A DNA stretch of 64,000 nucleotides, taken from positions 32,030 to 96,029 of the forward strand of contig NZ_VJOT01000028.1 in assembly GCF_011087585.1 (NCBI RefSeq), read 5' to 3'. Position 1 is the stretch's first letter. Every line of letters begins with the position of its first letter. The position numbers and the translations under genes are program-made. The notes beneath the pieces are model-generated. The model was not told where the DNA came from and did no database searches. It saw only the letters and a program-made list of their open reading frames with translations. The DNA comes from Neochlamydia sp. AcF84 (lineage in GTDB: Bacteria > Chlamydiota > Chlamydiia > Chlamydiales > Parachlamydiaceae). Positions 28,246 through 37,886 of the stretch are shown here, piece after piece.

Positions 28246-30246
28246 TTATTCGTCTTCATCCTCATCATCTTCTTCATAATCAAAATCATTATCCTCTTCT
28301 TCTTCAGCAATCTGAAGAGATTCTAATTTTATAGCAGGCTTAGCATTTTTAGATACGGGGCGTTTAGGTGCACTAGGCACATAATCTACCCAGATAGGAG
28401 AAGACCAAGCCATGTGGCCATCTTCTTGCACTACTCTAATATAATAAAAAACAAAGGGAGGTTTTTTATCTTTACTGGCCACGGTAACGGTCTCTAAAGG
28501 GGTCATATCATCAAAGGTAAAATCTAAGCTATAGCTTTCGGGATGAAAAGATTTAAGGACTTTTCCATTACGTATAATTTCCACGGATTTTAAGCGTGTA
28601 GTACCGGCAACAAATCCTGAAATATGCCTATTAATCAGTAATCCATGTTTTTGAGCAGTAGAAATCTCGCTACCCATTGGCATACCTGCTATATACAGCC
28701 CCACAATGATTCTCTCTCCTGTAGTCGCATAGCAAGAGCGTGTATAAAGAGCCTCAGCTAAAGAAGCACGCGTATGCTCGGGTGCAATAATCGCTGTTAA
28801 GCCTGGAGAATATTGAACTTGATCTCCTTCAAAGAAAGGTGCATAAATACCACGATCGTCAAGGCCTCCTGCTACGAATCCAAAGCGACAATTATTCAAA
28901 AGAGCTTTTTGGATAGAGCCTTCTGCACTTTCTTGCACTCCTACTTTCCCATGCGATTGGATGGGTCGTAGATTCCCTTCTTTCTTTAGACACTCGGAAG
29001 AACCCCAAGCATTGTAAATTTCTACTACTCTCTCATAGTCGGGCTCAAAATTTTTGAAGTTATACTCATAGCCTTTACCCATCGTGAAAGTAGGAATAGA
29101 GATAATTTCTTTAGGAGAAAAGCTTTTATAAATTTTTTTAAGGGTACTATATTTAGCATCTTTTTTACGTAAAGGTTGTTTATGGTCTTTAGTAAAAACA
29201 ATTTGTCGAATGCCTTCTTCTTCAGGGATACCAGGCCACTGGGTTCCTAAAAAGGTAGTAAAACGATCATTTTCATCAAATTCCAAAAGATTTTGACTAA
29301 TGAGCTTCCACATCTCATTGGATGTCTCCTCTTGACTTTCAAAGGGAGAGGCCCCAAAGAAATTCATCCCTTTATCATCTCGGAAGTGACGTAAACAATT
29401 TTCAATATTTTCTGTGGAATCAATTCTTTCCGATTCCCCATGTAAAATTCCCCAAAAAACACTTTTGTTATTATCCGCAAAACATTTAATAGGAGGAGAT
29501 TGAAAGACTTGCTGCGTATAGGTATTTAAAAGTCGGATGGTGTAAATACCTGGCTCATTAAAGTAAAGATTAGGAAGGGCAATAAAACCCGTTTCAGGAA
29601 CAAATAATTTCCAGTTGAGATTTTCGCGTAAGTGTTCATAGGAAAGCTCTATAAGAGTTTCGTCAGGCGCGTCGCTGGTTAAGTTTCCATATTGATCTTC
29701 AAAGCGCACAATAACATCAAAGCGTTTATTACGCGTAACATAAGAAGGAGCTACGACACGAATTGAACAGAGAGTATTTCCTTTTATATCTAAGCAGAAG
29801 ACTTCTGGTTCACCATAATTTCCTTGCCCTGTTGGATCTATATAAATATGGAAGGGTCGCCTACGCTGAGAATTTGTCTGAGCCCGATTGCCCCCCTTAT
29901 TAGCTTTTTTTAAATCGGTGGTACCAATCACTATAGTAAAGTTGCTACCCGCTTCTAAGGCACTGGGTAAAATAAATTCGAAATCAGGGGTAAAGTGAGC
30001 TGTTGAAGGCACTTCCTTTGCTGAAATCATTTTGCCATTTTCAAGCTCTCCATAGATAATATTTGTTATCTTTTTGATATTAGAGCTTGGAATTTGCCAA
30101 TCGATATCTCGACCGTTGCTCAGCATATCAAATTTTAGACGTGTACCTTTAGGAAGAGAGGTCGCAGAAGTATAAATAAACTTCCAATTATTAACCTCTC
30201 CTGCTTGAGCAGAGGCCGGTTCACAATAGCAAATAGATCGACGCAT
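28246..30246 (-). CDS. DUF3604 family protein
   Basis: A 666-residue protein. The segment FWGILHGESERIDS near residues 268-281 and the C-terminal block with EALYTRSCYATTGERI are characteristic of DUF3604, which has a PHP-like metallohydrolase fold. The N-terminal 250 residues are beta-rich. The last 30 residues are almost entirely acidic (EEEEDNDFDYEEDDEDEDE). No signal peptide is evident. The usual GDLHGH histidine pair is altered to LHGES, so catalysis is uncertain. The neighbouring spacers hold no partner. Confidence 0.72.
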   Translation of the reverse strand: MRRSICYCEPASAQAGEVNNWKFIYTSATSLPKGTRLKFDMLSNGRDIDWQIPSSNIKKITNIIYGELENGKMISAKEVPSTAHFTPDFEFILPSALEAGSNFTIVIGTTDLKKANKGGNRAQTNSQRRRPFHIYIDPTGQGNYGEPEVFCLDIKGNTLCSIRVVAPSYVTRNKRFDVIVRFEDQYGNLTSDAPDETLIELSYEHLRENLNWKLFVPETGFIALPNLYFNEPGIYTIRLLNTYTQQVFQSPPIKCFADNNKSVFWGILHGESERIDSTENIENCLRHFRDDKGMNFFGASPFESQEETSNEMWKLISQNLLEFDENDRFTTFLGTQWPGIPEEEGIRQIVFTKDHKQPLRKKDAKYSTLKKIYKSFSPKEIISIPTFTMGKGYEYNFKNFEPDYERVVEIYNAWGSSECLKKEGNLRPIQSHGKVGVQESAEGSIQKALLNNCRFGFVAGGLDDRGIYAPFFEGDQVQYSPGLTAIIAPEHTRASLAEALYTRSCYATTGERIIVGLYIAGMPMGSEISTAQKHGLLINRHISGFVAGTTRLKSVEIIRNGKVLKSFHPESYSLDFTFDDMTPLETVTVASKDKKPPFVFYYIRVVQEDGHMAWSSPIWVDYVPSAPKRPVSKNAKPAIKLESLQIAEEEEDNDFDYEEDDEDEDE

Positions 30247-30563
30247 GTTATGTTACTCCCTAAATTTCTATAGAACTATGCCATTATGGGAGATGTCTTT
30301 TTCTTTTTCAAGGGTGATGTGCACCTTGGGTTTTTTAAGTGTTTTTAAAAAAAATTGCTTTTAATAAAACATCTATTTACGCCTCCCAAGAAAAGTTAGA
30401 AGGCTATATTCCAAGTAATTATCAATATTAAAGAATATTTTTAGCTATGAATATATCTCACTAAGAGACCTACTTTTAGAACTAACACTTTATATCAATG
30501 AGCCAATCGCACGTATACGTATTTAAATTGTCTATGAATTTCTCCTTCTTTGTCATAAATTTC
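30247..30563. other. Spacer between DUF3604 and abiE genes
   Basis: About 320 AT-rich bases between divergent genes. Apart from promoters that must lie here nothing specific was recognised. Confidence 0.35.
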
Positions 30564-30631
30564 TTGACTCCCAAAACACTTTGGTACAATATTACGGATA
30601 TTAATGAAAAAATCCGCTATTTTGTACCATG
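30564..30631 (+). promoter_or_regulatory. Promoter and operator-like inverted repeat of the abiE pair
   Basis: TTGACT at 30564-30569 and TACAAT at 30585-30590 form a promoter candidate with a short 15-base spacer. A two-part inverted repeat overlies it: TGGTACAA at 30582-30589 pairs with TTGTACCA at 30622-30629, and CGGAT at 30595-30599 with ATCCG at 30612-30616. The right arm ends on the A of the AbiEi start codon. AbiEi antitoxins are known to bind inverted repeats and repress their own promoter, so this is the likely autoregulatory site. No Shine-Dalgarno is visible, which suggests a short or missing leader. Confidence 0.6.
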
Positions 30632-31243
30632 AAAAAAAAATCAAAGCTTGAATTAGCGCTTGCAGCCTTTCGGAAGGAAGGAGGAATTCTTACTATGTCG
30701 GAAGCTATTGCCATAGGTATACATCGACGGGAACTTTATACTCTTCGAGATAGAGGAGATTTAGAAATTGTTAGCAGAGGCTTATATCGATTAGTCGAAA
30801 TGCCTGCCCCTTCCTTGCCGGACTTTATGCCAGTTGCTAAAAAGATTCCACGGGGGGTCATTTGTCTTATTTCTGCTCTAGCATTTCATGAGGTCACTAC
30901 TCAAATTCCTCACTTCGTTTACGTTGCTTTACCAAGTCAAGCTCATAAGCCTGCCATCTCTTACCCACCCATGCGCTATTTTTGGTATACTGAAGAGCTA
31001 CTAAAAACAGGAATTCAAGAACACGCGATTGATGGTTGTACATTTAAGATTTTTGATATAGAAAAAACCTTGGTTGATTGTGTGAAATTTCGCAACAAAA
31101 TCGGCATGGATGTCGTTCTTGAGGCGCTAAAGATGTATTGGCACAGCAGAAAGACAAATTTAGATAAACTCTTTGAATATGCTAAATTATTTCGTGTTAA
31201 GAAGATTCTAAAGCCAATTATGGAGACGATTGTCAGTGGATAA
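30629..31243 (+). CDS. AbiEi-type antitoxin (type IV toxin-antitoxin)
   Basis: A 204-residue protein with an N-terminal winged helix (residues about 8-55; GGILTMSEAIAIGIHRRELY, then LEIVSRGLYRL) and a C-terminal domain typical of AbiEi (ISALAFHEVTTQIPH, then IFDIEKTLVDCVKFR). It represses the operon and neutralises AbiEii. The stop overlaps the toxin start region, so both are translated together. IS481 remains follow the pair. AbiE systems abort phage infection in other bacteria. Confidence 0.85.
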   Translation: MKKKSKLELALAAFRKEGGILTMSEAIAIGIHRRELYTLRDRGDLEIVSRGLYRLVEMPAPSLPDFMPVAKKIPRGVICLISALAFHEVTTQIPHFVYVALPSQAHKPAISYPPMRYFWYTEELLKTGIQEHAIDGCTFKIFDIEKTLVDCVKFRNKIGMDVVLEALKMYWHSRKTNLDKLFEYAKLFRVKKILKPIMETIVSG

Positions 31244-32096
31244 AGCTGTTGAAAAACCTAGAAAGAATCTTGGCGAATCGATACGCCAACGATTAAAGAA
31301 TCTATCAGAGCAAAGAAATCGGCCATTTGATGAAATTCTTCGTTACTATGCTATGGAACGATTTTTATACCGCCTTAGCCTTAGCCCCTATGCAGAGAAA
31401 TTTTTTCTTAAAGGTGGCCTCATGCTAAAAGTCTGGGATTCAACGGATCATCGCGCCACTATGGATATCGACCTACTTGCTAAAACATCTAACCAGATTG
31501 ATAATTTACAACGCATCATTACAGAAGTTTCAGAAATGGGCTGCGAGGAAGATGGGATCTCTTTTGACACGCAAAAACTCATTCTTCGCAATACACAAAC
31601 TGGTGGGGATTATAACGGGGTAAGTAGTAGTTTCTCGGCAAAGTTATTCACGACAAAAATGCCTGTTCTTATTGACATTGGATTTAATGATCTCATTATC
31701 CCGAAACCTCAGCGGATTCAATATCCCACGCTTCTCGGAATGCCAAAACCAGTCTTGCTAGGCTATACTTTAGAAACTGTTATAGCTGAAAAACTAGAAT
31801 CAATTGTAAAACTTGCTCTTGTGAATACTCGGATGAAAGATTTTTACGATCTCTGGACTATCTTAAGGCATCATGAAATTAAACCCGAAAAGTTAAATGT
31901 TGCCATTCGCGAAGTGTTTGCGAACCGCGAGACTCCTTTGCAGCGCCCAATAGCATTTACACGGGCATTTTATGACACCAAGGAAACTCAGCAACGTTGG
32001 AATAATTTTCTTTCTACCATGGGTAAACAGCAAGTTAAATTTGAGGATGTCATTTTGGAGCTGTCAATTTACTTAAATAATTTTTTTGAAAATTAA
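31236..32096 (+). CDS. AbiEii/AbiGii nucleotidyltransferase toxin
   Basis: A 286-residue protein from GTG 31236, overlapping abiEi by 8 bases; a TTG two codons earlier is an alternative. The nucleotidyltransferase core is FLKGGLMLK near 55-63 followed by MDIDLLA near 75-81, the GG...DxD metal site of the DNA polymerase beta-like fold. A later segment ETVIAEKLESIVKLA plus MKDFYDLW matches the AbiEii family. Motifs look intact. Related toxins modify tRNA with nucleotides. Confidence 0.85.
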   Translation: MDKAVEKPRKNLGESIRQRLKNLSEQRNRPFDEILRYYAMERFLYRLSLSPYAEKFFLKGGLMLKVWDSTDHRATMDIDLLAKTSNQIDNLQRIITEVSEMGCEEDGISFDTQKLILRNTQTGGDYNGVSSSFSAKLFTTKMPVLIDIGFNDLIIPKPQRIQYPTLLGMPKPVLLGYTLETVIAEKLESIVKLALVNTRMKDFYDLWTILRHHEIKPEKLNVAIREVFANRETPLQRPIAFTRAFYDTKETQQRWNNFLSTMGKQQVKFEDVILELSIYLNNFFEN

Positions 32097-32135
32097 TCAA
32101 TCTTCATAAATCTATTCTTAATTGTAATAGACAGG

Positions 32136-33380
32136 ACTTAAACTGACAGTGGTGATGAAAATAAAGGAAACGAGATTTAAAAGCCGCGAAGCTTGAAGCT
32201 CTGTTGCTTATCGAAAATGGTAGGGCTAAAGTTTAAGTGAGCGGCTCCAAGACCCACAAGGAGTATCAAACTGTCAAATCTAGCCATTCATCAAAAAGTT
32301 ATCAAAAACCAAGTCAGGAGTGTTAAAGTTTGCTGAAACATTAGGAAATGTATCTTAAGGCGTGTAAGATGATGGGATATCCTATAGATAGCTTTTATAG
32401 ATTTAAAGAGCTTTACGAAACTGGTGGAGAGGCAGCTCTTCAGGAGATGGCCCGCAAAAAGTCCTGCATAATAAATAGATTGGACGAGTCTATCGAAAAA
32501 GCTGTGGTTGATTTTGCTCTTCAAAAGCCTGCTTATGGACAGTTAAGAGTATGTAACGAGCTTGAAGAAACAAGGAATTTTCATTTCGCCAGGAGGTGTG
32601 CGTTCTGTTTGGCTTAAGATATAATCTTTAAAACTTTCCAAAACGCCTCAAAGCATGGTAGTTAAGATGGGTTTAAGAAGAAATGATATTAACAGAGGAC
32701 CAAATAAAGGCTTTTGAAAAAGCCAAGGAAGAAAAAGAAGCGCATGGCGAAATTGAAACTGACCATCCAGGTTATCTATTCTCCCAAGATACCTATTATG
32801 TAGGCACTATTAAAAGCGTTTAGAAGCATTTATCAACAGACCATGATCGATACTTATTCTAAGATAGCCTTCATCAAATTATATGATAGGAAAAATGCGT
32901 GGTTAGCAGCGGATATGCTTAAATGATCCGAGTCACTCCTTGATTTGAAAGGCAGGATGCTCGAATTTTGAGAGTGTTAACCGATCATGACAGAGTACTG
33001 TGATCCAAGAGAGCAGTATGAGGATGAACTTTATCTGGCCATCGAAGATATTGACCACTTATGCACGAAAGCTCGATACCCTTTAAACCAATGGAATCTG
33101 CGCAAGGTTTCATCAGACCATCCAGAACGAATTTTATGCCATAGCTTTTAGGAAGAAAGTGTTTAATAATGTTGAAGAATTACAAGAGGATGGGGATAAA
33201 TGGATGAATGAATATAATAGCGAGAGAAAACATACAAGAAAGTATTGTTTTGGTAAGACGCCTTTACAAACATCCTTAGATGCCAAACATCTTGTGCCAG
33301 AAAAAATGCTAGATAAGTTACAACTGACAGAAAGAGTATCTGCCAGGTAACCCAGGTAACCCATGTTTGTCAATTCAGTA
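32136..33380 (+). mobile_element. Decayed IS481-type insertion sequence
   Basis: A near full-length but many-times interrupted transposase: SGVLKFAETLGNVS near 32318, then in another frame CKMMGYPIDSFYRFKELYETG (32363 onward), ESIEKAVVDFALQKPAYGQ, EEKEAHGEIETDHPGYL with QDTYYVGTIK near 32740-32820, pieces near 33000-33110, and the C-terminus KYCFGKTPLQTSLDAKHL ending 33350. At least five frame changes or stops are visible. Weakly matching ends (ACTTAAACTGACAGTGG near 32137; complement of the 33361-33378 region) may be the terminal repeats. It abuts the AbiE pair. Confidence 0.8.
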
Positions 33381-33461
33381 CCATTTATGGCAATTCAATT
33401 GAAAACTTGCTAACAGATGTTTTATAAAGATTGTGCCACTTTACATTAACACCTTGCTTTT

Positions 33462-34631
33462 TTATAGAGGGCCACCTTGCTTGACGAGCTGATCCCAATA
33501 TTGGCACATTTCCGGAGATAAGTAGGGGCGTATGCTTTTGAAATCAGGATCTCTAAAAGGATACTCAGTGTCAATAAAAGCAAATTTTCCTGAGAAAGTA
33601 TAGGGAATATTATCAGGTCTATAGCTTGATCCATTGGCGCGACTGATAATAATATAGAGTTCATTGAGTATCTCAGGCGTTACCTTACTTCTCCATGCTA
33701 AATAATTTTGTTCTTTAGGAACAAGCTGCATGTCTTGTACGATCAATATGGCCACTTTTGGGTCTACTCCGGCCGCTTTAGCAGGTGCATGGAAAGAGGG
33801 CAATACGTAAATATATTTCTGGGGAACAGTAAAATGTTGAATATTTTTTTTCTTTATTACTTTTCTTACTAAATTAGCGCCTGCACAACGTCGGGCAAAC
33901 CATTTCCAACCAGGAACATTACGTTTAATGCGAAGTTCAGTATCAAAATAAAGCTTAATCAAATAATCGGGTAAACTAGGATGTTTAGCTACAATGATAA
34001 AACTTCTAGGTTGCTTGTAAAGTATGTTGAAACCTGCTTCCACTAATGTTTGCGAATTAAAGGTAACCCTTGCTGCTTGGAAGATTTGATCTGCAATGGC
34101 GGTAATTTTTGAGTTAACGGGTAATAGATGGGGAGCCAGCTCTTTTTTAATTCTATTGTTTATCAGAGGATTATCTACAATATTTTTGCAGCTATAGGTT
34201 CGCTCTGCCAAAGTCTTATTCAATGGCTCTGAGAAGAGCTGATGTTCATCATTCAAACTTAACCATATTGAATGCACTTCTTTCTCGCATCTTTTTAACA
34301 TATCTTTATCATTTATATAATGAGCTTTCTCATAGGCTTCTTTTAGAGGAAAGAGAGCAGGATAGAAAGCTACGGCTCGTGTCCATAAGAACTCAATCTC
34401 CGCAGGCTCAAATTTAAGAGGAAAATCGGAGGAATCTTCTTGACTGGTAGATTCAATATTTTCTTTCATATAAAAGAGTAAAGAAGCAATCGCTTGAATA
34501 GTTTGATCTTTTGTATCCTCAATAGCAGTGGAGACTTCAGCAAAAAGCGCTACGCAATGAAAAAGAGGTACAAATAACATAAGAAAGGCAAAAGAAGATT
34601 TGGGCTTTGTAAAGAATACCATGGTTACCAT
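33462..34631 (-). CDS. Secreted hypothetical protein, possibly kinase-like fold
   Basis: A 389-residue protein with a signal-peptide-like N-terminus (hydrophobic stretch about residues 12-30, ending LFAEVS). The C-terminal two-thirds contain a beta-strand with Lys (IVAKHPSLPDYLIKLYFD), a central hydrophobic strand (KVAILIVQDMQLV), and FSGKFAFIDTEYPF near the end, which is arranged like the small lobe, hinge and DFG region of a protein-kinase-like fold. This is inference; canonical catalytic HRD is not obvious. It is a monocistronic gene just beyond the IS481 remnant. A fourth-codon Met is an alternative start. Confidence 0.5.
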   Translation of the reverse strand: MVTMVFFTKPKSSFAFLMLFVPLFHCVALFAEVSTAIEDTKDQTIQAIASLLFYMKENIESTSQEDSSDFPLKFEPAEIEFLWTRAVAFYPALFPLKEAYEKAHYINDKDMLKRCEKEVHSIWLSLNDEHQLFSEPLNKTLAERTYSCKNIVDNPLINNRIKKELAPHLLPVNSKITAIADQIFQAARVTFNSQTLVEAGFNILYKQPRSFIIVAKHPSLPDYLIKLYFDTELRIKRNVPGWKWFARRCAGANLVRKVIKKKNIQHFTVPQKYIYVLPSFHAPAKAAGVDPKVAILIVQDMQLVPKEQNYLAWRSKVTPEILNELYIIISRANGSSYRPDNIPYTFSGKFAFIDTEYPFRDPDFKSIRPYLSPEMCQYWDQLVKQGGPL

Positions 34632-35563
34632 CTTATTAATAGTGAGTTACTTAGTCTATTTTCTGTTTTGTTTCATTCACGACTATATATTTATAAGTTT
34701 TTTAAAAGCAAAAAATAAGTGACTCAAGAAGAAAATATGAATACCTAGCTGCCTTCTTTCAGCAAGCGGAGAAGCCTTAAAGCTATGAATATTGGAAAAA
34801 GGGATAGGCGTTTTTTCGTAATTTTTTGATAAACCATCAGGCAAGAAGGCTTTCAGCCTTGCATGCAAGATGCTTTTAGAACCAATTGACTAGCCTTTTC
34901 TTTTATAATCTCTATTTTCTTCCCAACTCAACCCCATCATGGCGCTACGATTGGCTACAAAAGATAGCTTCCTTTAAAAGGTCCACGCAATCGAAGCGAT
35001 TAGAATAACACTCCTCCTTAGCTGGTTAATCGCAATAAGAAGAGAAGCTAGAAAGACGCCAACCTAAATGCCATTTTTCCTGGCAGCCACTGACAAGCAA
35101 GTAGACTAGCCTAGCGCAGAAGGAGCTTAGAAATAGGTAAGCCTCAACCCGTTCTATCTTCTTAGAAGCAGTAACTACTCTTTTGGTACTTCTTAAAATA
35201 GCTTGATATAAAAAGAAATGCTAAGATTATTCACTATTGAAAATGGCTAGATGAAAATGTAATTATTAATTCAGGTAAGCATAGCCATAGACTTTCCTAT
35301 AGACCTAGGCAAGAACCAGTATTAATGAATCGATAGATTATCAACTTGTTAATTTAATTATTAATATTAAGGTGTCCATTTAGGTTTCCAGCCGTAGGTT
35401 CCCTCAGACTCATCAGATACCATTCAAGTCATTTTACTGCTAAAAAGGTTAAAATATTTAAAAAAGCAGGTAAGATAGAGAAAAGTGAAGGCCTTTACGC
35501 TTGCATACCATTCCTTCACCTTATGTTCTTCGAATGCCTACACTTTTTAAGAGAGATTAGAAG
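34632..35563. other. Long intergenic region without recognisable gene
   Basis: About 930 bases. Stops are frequent in all frames and I see no domain motif, RNA or repeat. Local GC is somewhat higher around 34920-35160 than in the rest, which suggests decayed coding DNA of unknown origin. Confidence 0.35.
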
Positions 35564-37012
35564 CTATAATTTAGCATCTAGAAGCAGCTTTTCAGCTTCA
35601 GCTTCTATTTCCCATTTTTGAGCAAGCTTTAAAGCGGTGTTAATTAGTAATAACTGAGGAGATAGGGGAGAGAGAGTAGCATCATTTAGATTTTCAATGG
35701 CATCTAAAATATGCTCTCTAATTGATTCATAAGCAGCTAATTTAGAAGATGTTTGTTTAGCTACTTCGTAATATTTTTTTACTATTAAATCATGTAAAGC
35801 ATCGAAATAACAATCAGCCTTAGGGCTAATATGTTGTAAGCGTCTATAAACTAGTTCAGACTTTCCTGCTGCCTCTTCTCTTGCAGAAGTGAGGCAAGCT
35901 ATTCCTACAATACTTGCTATTTTATTCTTTTTCTCTTGGGACAAATTAGTTTCTATTTGCTCATGCAAATTATATCCTTCGTCTACTAGATTTATAATTA
36001 TAGAGTTTGCATAGCCTAATGTTTTTTTGTCTAAAGGCTCTAACAGGAAGGTTAAAAATTGTGGGATGGTACCAAATGAGTCAAGCCAAGTTCGCGGGGA
36101 ATCCATTAAAAAGGAGGAAGAATTTCTTATAGTTTCCTGATAAGTTCTAATGATTTTAATTAAATTAGCCAGCTCTTTTTGAGTATAGACAAGCAATCTA
36201 GGAACTAATACCTGCTGCTCATACATTTTTTTTAAAGACAATCTTGCCATTTCTACACTTGTCCGATCGAGAGAATTTTCTATTATCTCATTATAAATGA
36301 TTGCTGCTGTTAACAGGCAGGCGGGCCAATTTTTAGACTCTTTAGAATAAATATAAGCTTTGTCGATATATATGCGAGAGAGTAGATGATTTATTTCATA
36401 AGTTGGCAGGGAGCTGTAGTAGAGCTCTAAAGGTGTACGGCCGTTAACCTGATAAACCTCTAAATCAGTCGATAAATACTTAATAGCTTTGTCATAACAT
36501 TCATTAGCTCGCAATGAATTTTTCTCTATTTTGTTATTATCGCCTACTGCCCAAATTTTGCCTGCATGAAAGGCTGCTACACTAGCTAGATAAGGAGGGC
36601 ATTGAGGATAGCTTTGAAGTTTATAATATAATTTTAAGAGAGAAGTTGTCCTGCTATCATCTTCACTTTTAGCCGAATATAAAGATTCGGCTAAGCAAAA
36701 AATTAATAATATCGCTTGTTCAGGACAGAGCTGGTCAATAATTTCCTCCACCAACATGAGGTCGTTCAGTTCATTTCTTAGCATACCCATCAATATTAAA
36801 TTTAACTTAGATTGAAGGATGACTTCAGGAGGGTAAGATAAATCTCGCACAATTTCTTCGAATAATTTTTTTACAATCTCTAGATTAAGTCCTCGATTTA
36901 ATGGATTGAAAAAGTTTTTAAAAGCTTCTTCAGCCTGGTAGTAAATATTAATTTTTTCCAAAAAGGAAACAGGGACTACCGGAGAAAAGTGGTAAAATGT
37001 GCTTGCTTGCAT
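35564..37012 (-). CDS. Helical-repeat hypothetical protein
   Basis: A 482-residue protein, almost entirely predicted helical, with no signal peptide. Segments such as AFHAGKIWAVGDNN and NECYDKAIKYLS near 150-185 are TPR/Sel1-like but degenerate. The family is not recognised. It is flanked by two spacers of nearly 900 bases each and has no operon partner, which is typical of lineage-specific chlamydial genes. Confidence 0.55.
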   Translation of the reverse strand: MQASTFYHFSPVVPVSFLEKINIYYQAEEAFKNFFNPLNRGLNLEIVKKLFEEIVRDLSYPPEVILQSKLNLILMGMLRNELNDLMLVEEIIDQLCPEQAILLIFCLAESLYSAKSEDDSRTTSLLKLYYKLQSYPQCPPYLASVAAFHAGKIWAVGDNNKIEKNSLRANECYDKAIKYLSTDLEVYQVNGRTPLELYYSSLPTYEINHLLSRIYIDKAYIYSKESKNWPACLLTAAIIYNEIIENSLDRTSVEMARLSLKKMYEQQVLVPRLLVYTQKELANLIKIIRTYQETIRNSSSFLMDSPRTWLDSFGTIPQFLTFLLEPLDKKTLGYANSIIINLVDEGYNLHEQIETNLSQEKKNKIASIVGIACLTSAREEAAGKSELVYRRLQHISPKADCYFDALHDLIVKKYYEVAKQTSSKLAAYESIREHILDAIENLNDATLSPLSPQLLLINTALKLAQKWEIEAEAEKLLLDAKL

Positions 37013-37886
37013 TGTTTCAAATACTCACGCTAAATTTAAGCTTTAATTTTCGGCTAATGGTGTAGATTATTTTCTCAAACATTTTAAGAGAAAAAAGAGA
37101 AAAAATTTCTCTACTTTATCTAATCCTCGTCTTTTGATTTTTTCTTCCAAAAAAACTAGGCTTTAAATACATAGATGCTTTCTTAGACGGAAGCATAACA
37201 AAGCTCATTAAATTAATCTATTTCTTTTTACAGGGCGTAGAGCAAGGAAATTTACTTGTTTAGCTAATTTTTTTTACTAGATTTTATGGAAAAAATAATT
37301 AATCTAATTAGCTTAGATCTTGCTTAAAATTAGTTATCGAAGCTATACATAGCTAAAAAAATTGTTTGTATTCTCCTAACCTAATCCATTCTTAAGAACC
37401 ATGCTTATTATTTAAAAAATAAATTTACAACTTATATAGCATTCATGGTAGGAGGGCCAAGCTTATAAAGCTTTCCATATGCTTAGCTTTATTTATAAAC
37501 CTTAGGAAGTATTGATAGGAGGAGCAAAGAAATTATTATTTCGTCCTCTACTCAATGGGTTTTCTGGGGTCTTTGCCTTCCGTAGGATGATTTTAATGAG
37601 CTGGAAAAAAAGATCTTATGTTTATTTGAAGCAGGCACAGTTCGCTAACACTTTTTTAAGTTTTATCCTCAGCCTAAAACATCTCTAATTTTCTTTTTTT
37701 TGAGTGAAAAACTATATTTTAAATCCTTTAGAAAAATAAGCCCTCTTTGTATAGCCAATAATTGGAGCTGCTATCCATATCTCTTTCCCTATTTAAAACA
37801 GCACCTCTTACTCCTTTTTCCTTGCATAACTCATTTCAGTTTGTCAAAATAATCTCATTCGCTGAATTTAAAAGATTAAATAAATT
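37013..37886. other. Long intergenic region upstream of mutS
   Basis: About 870 AT-rich bases between divergent genes. No open frame with a ribosome site, no RNA and no clear repeat was found. A GC-richer patch near 37440-37640 may be gene debris. Confidence 0.35.

Noticed and set aside
30247..30563. Possible extra small gene upstream of abiE
   Set aside because: Stops in all frames; only promoter elements are expected here.
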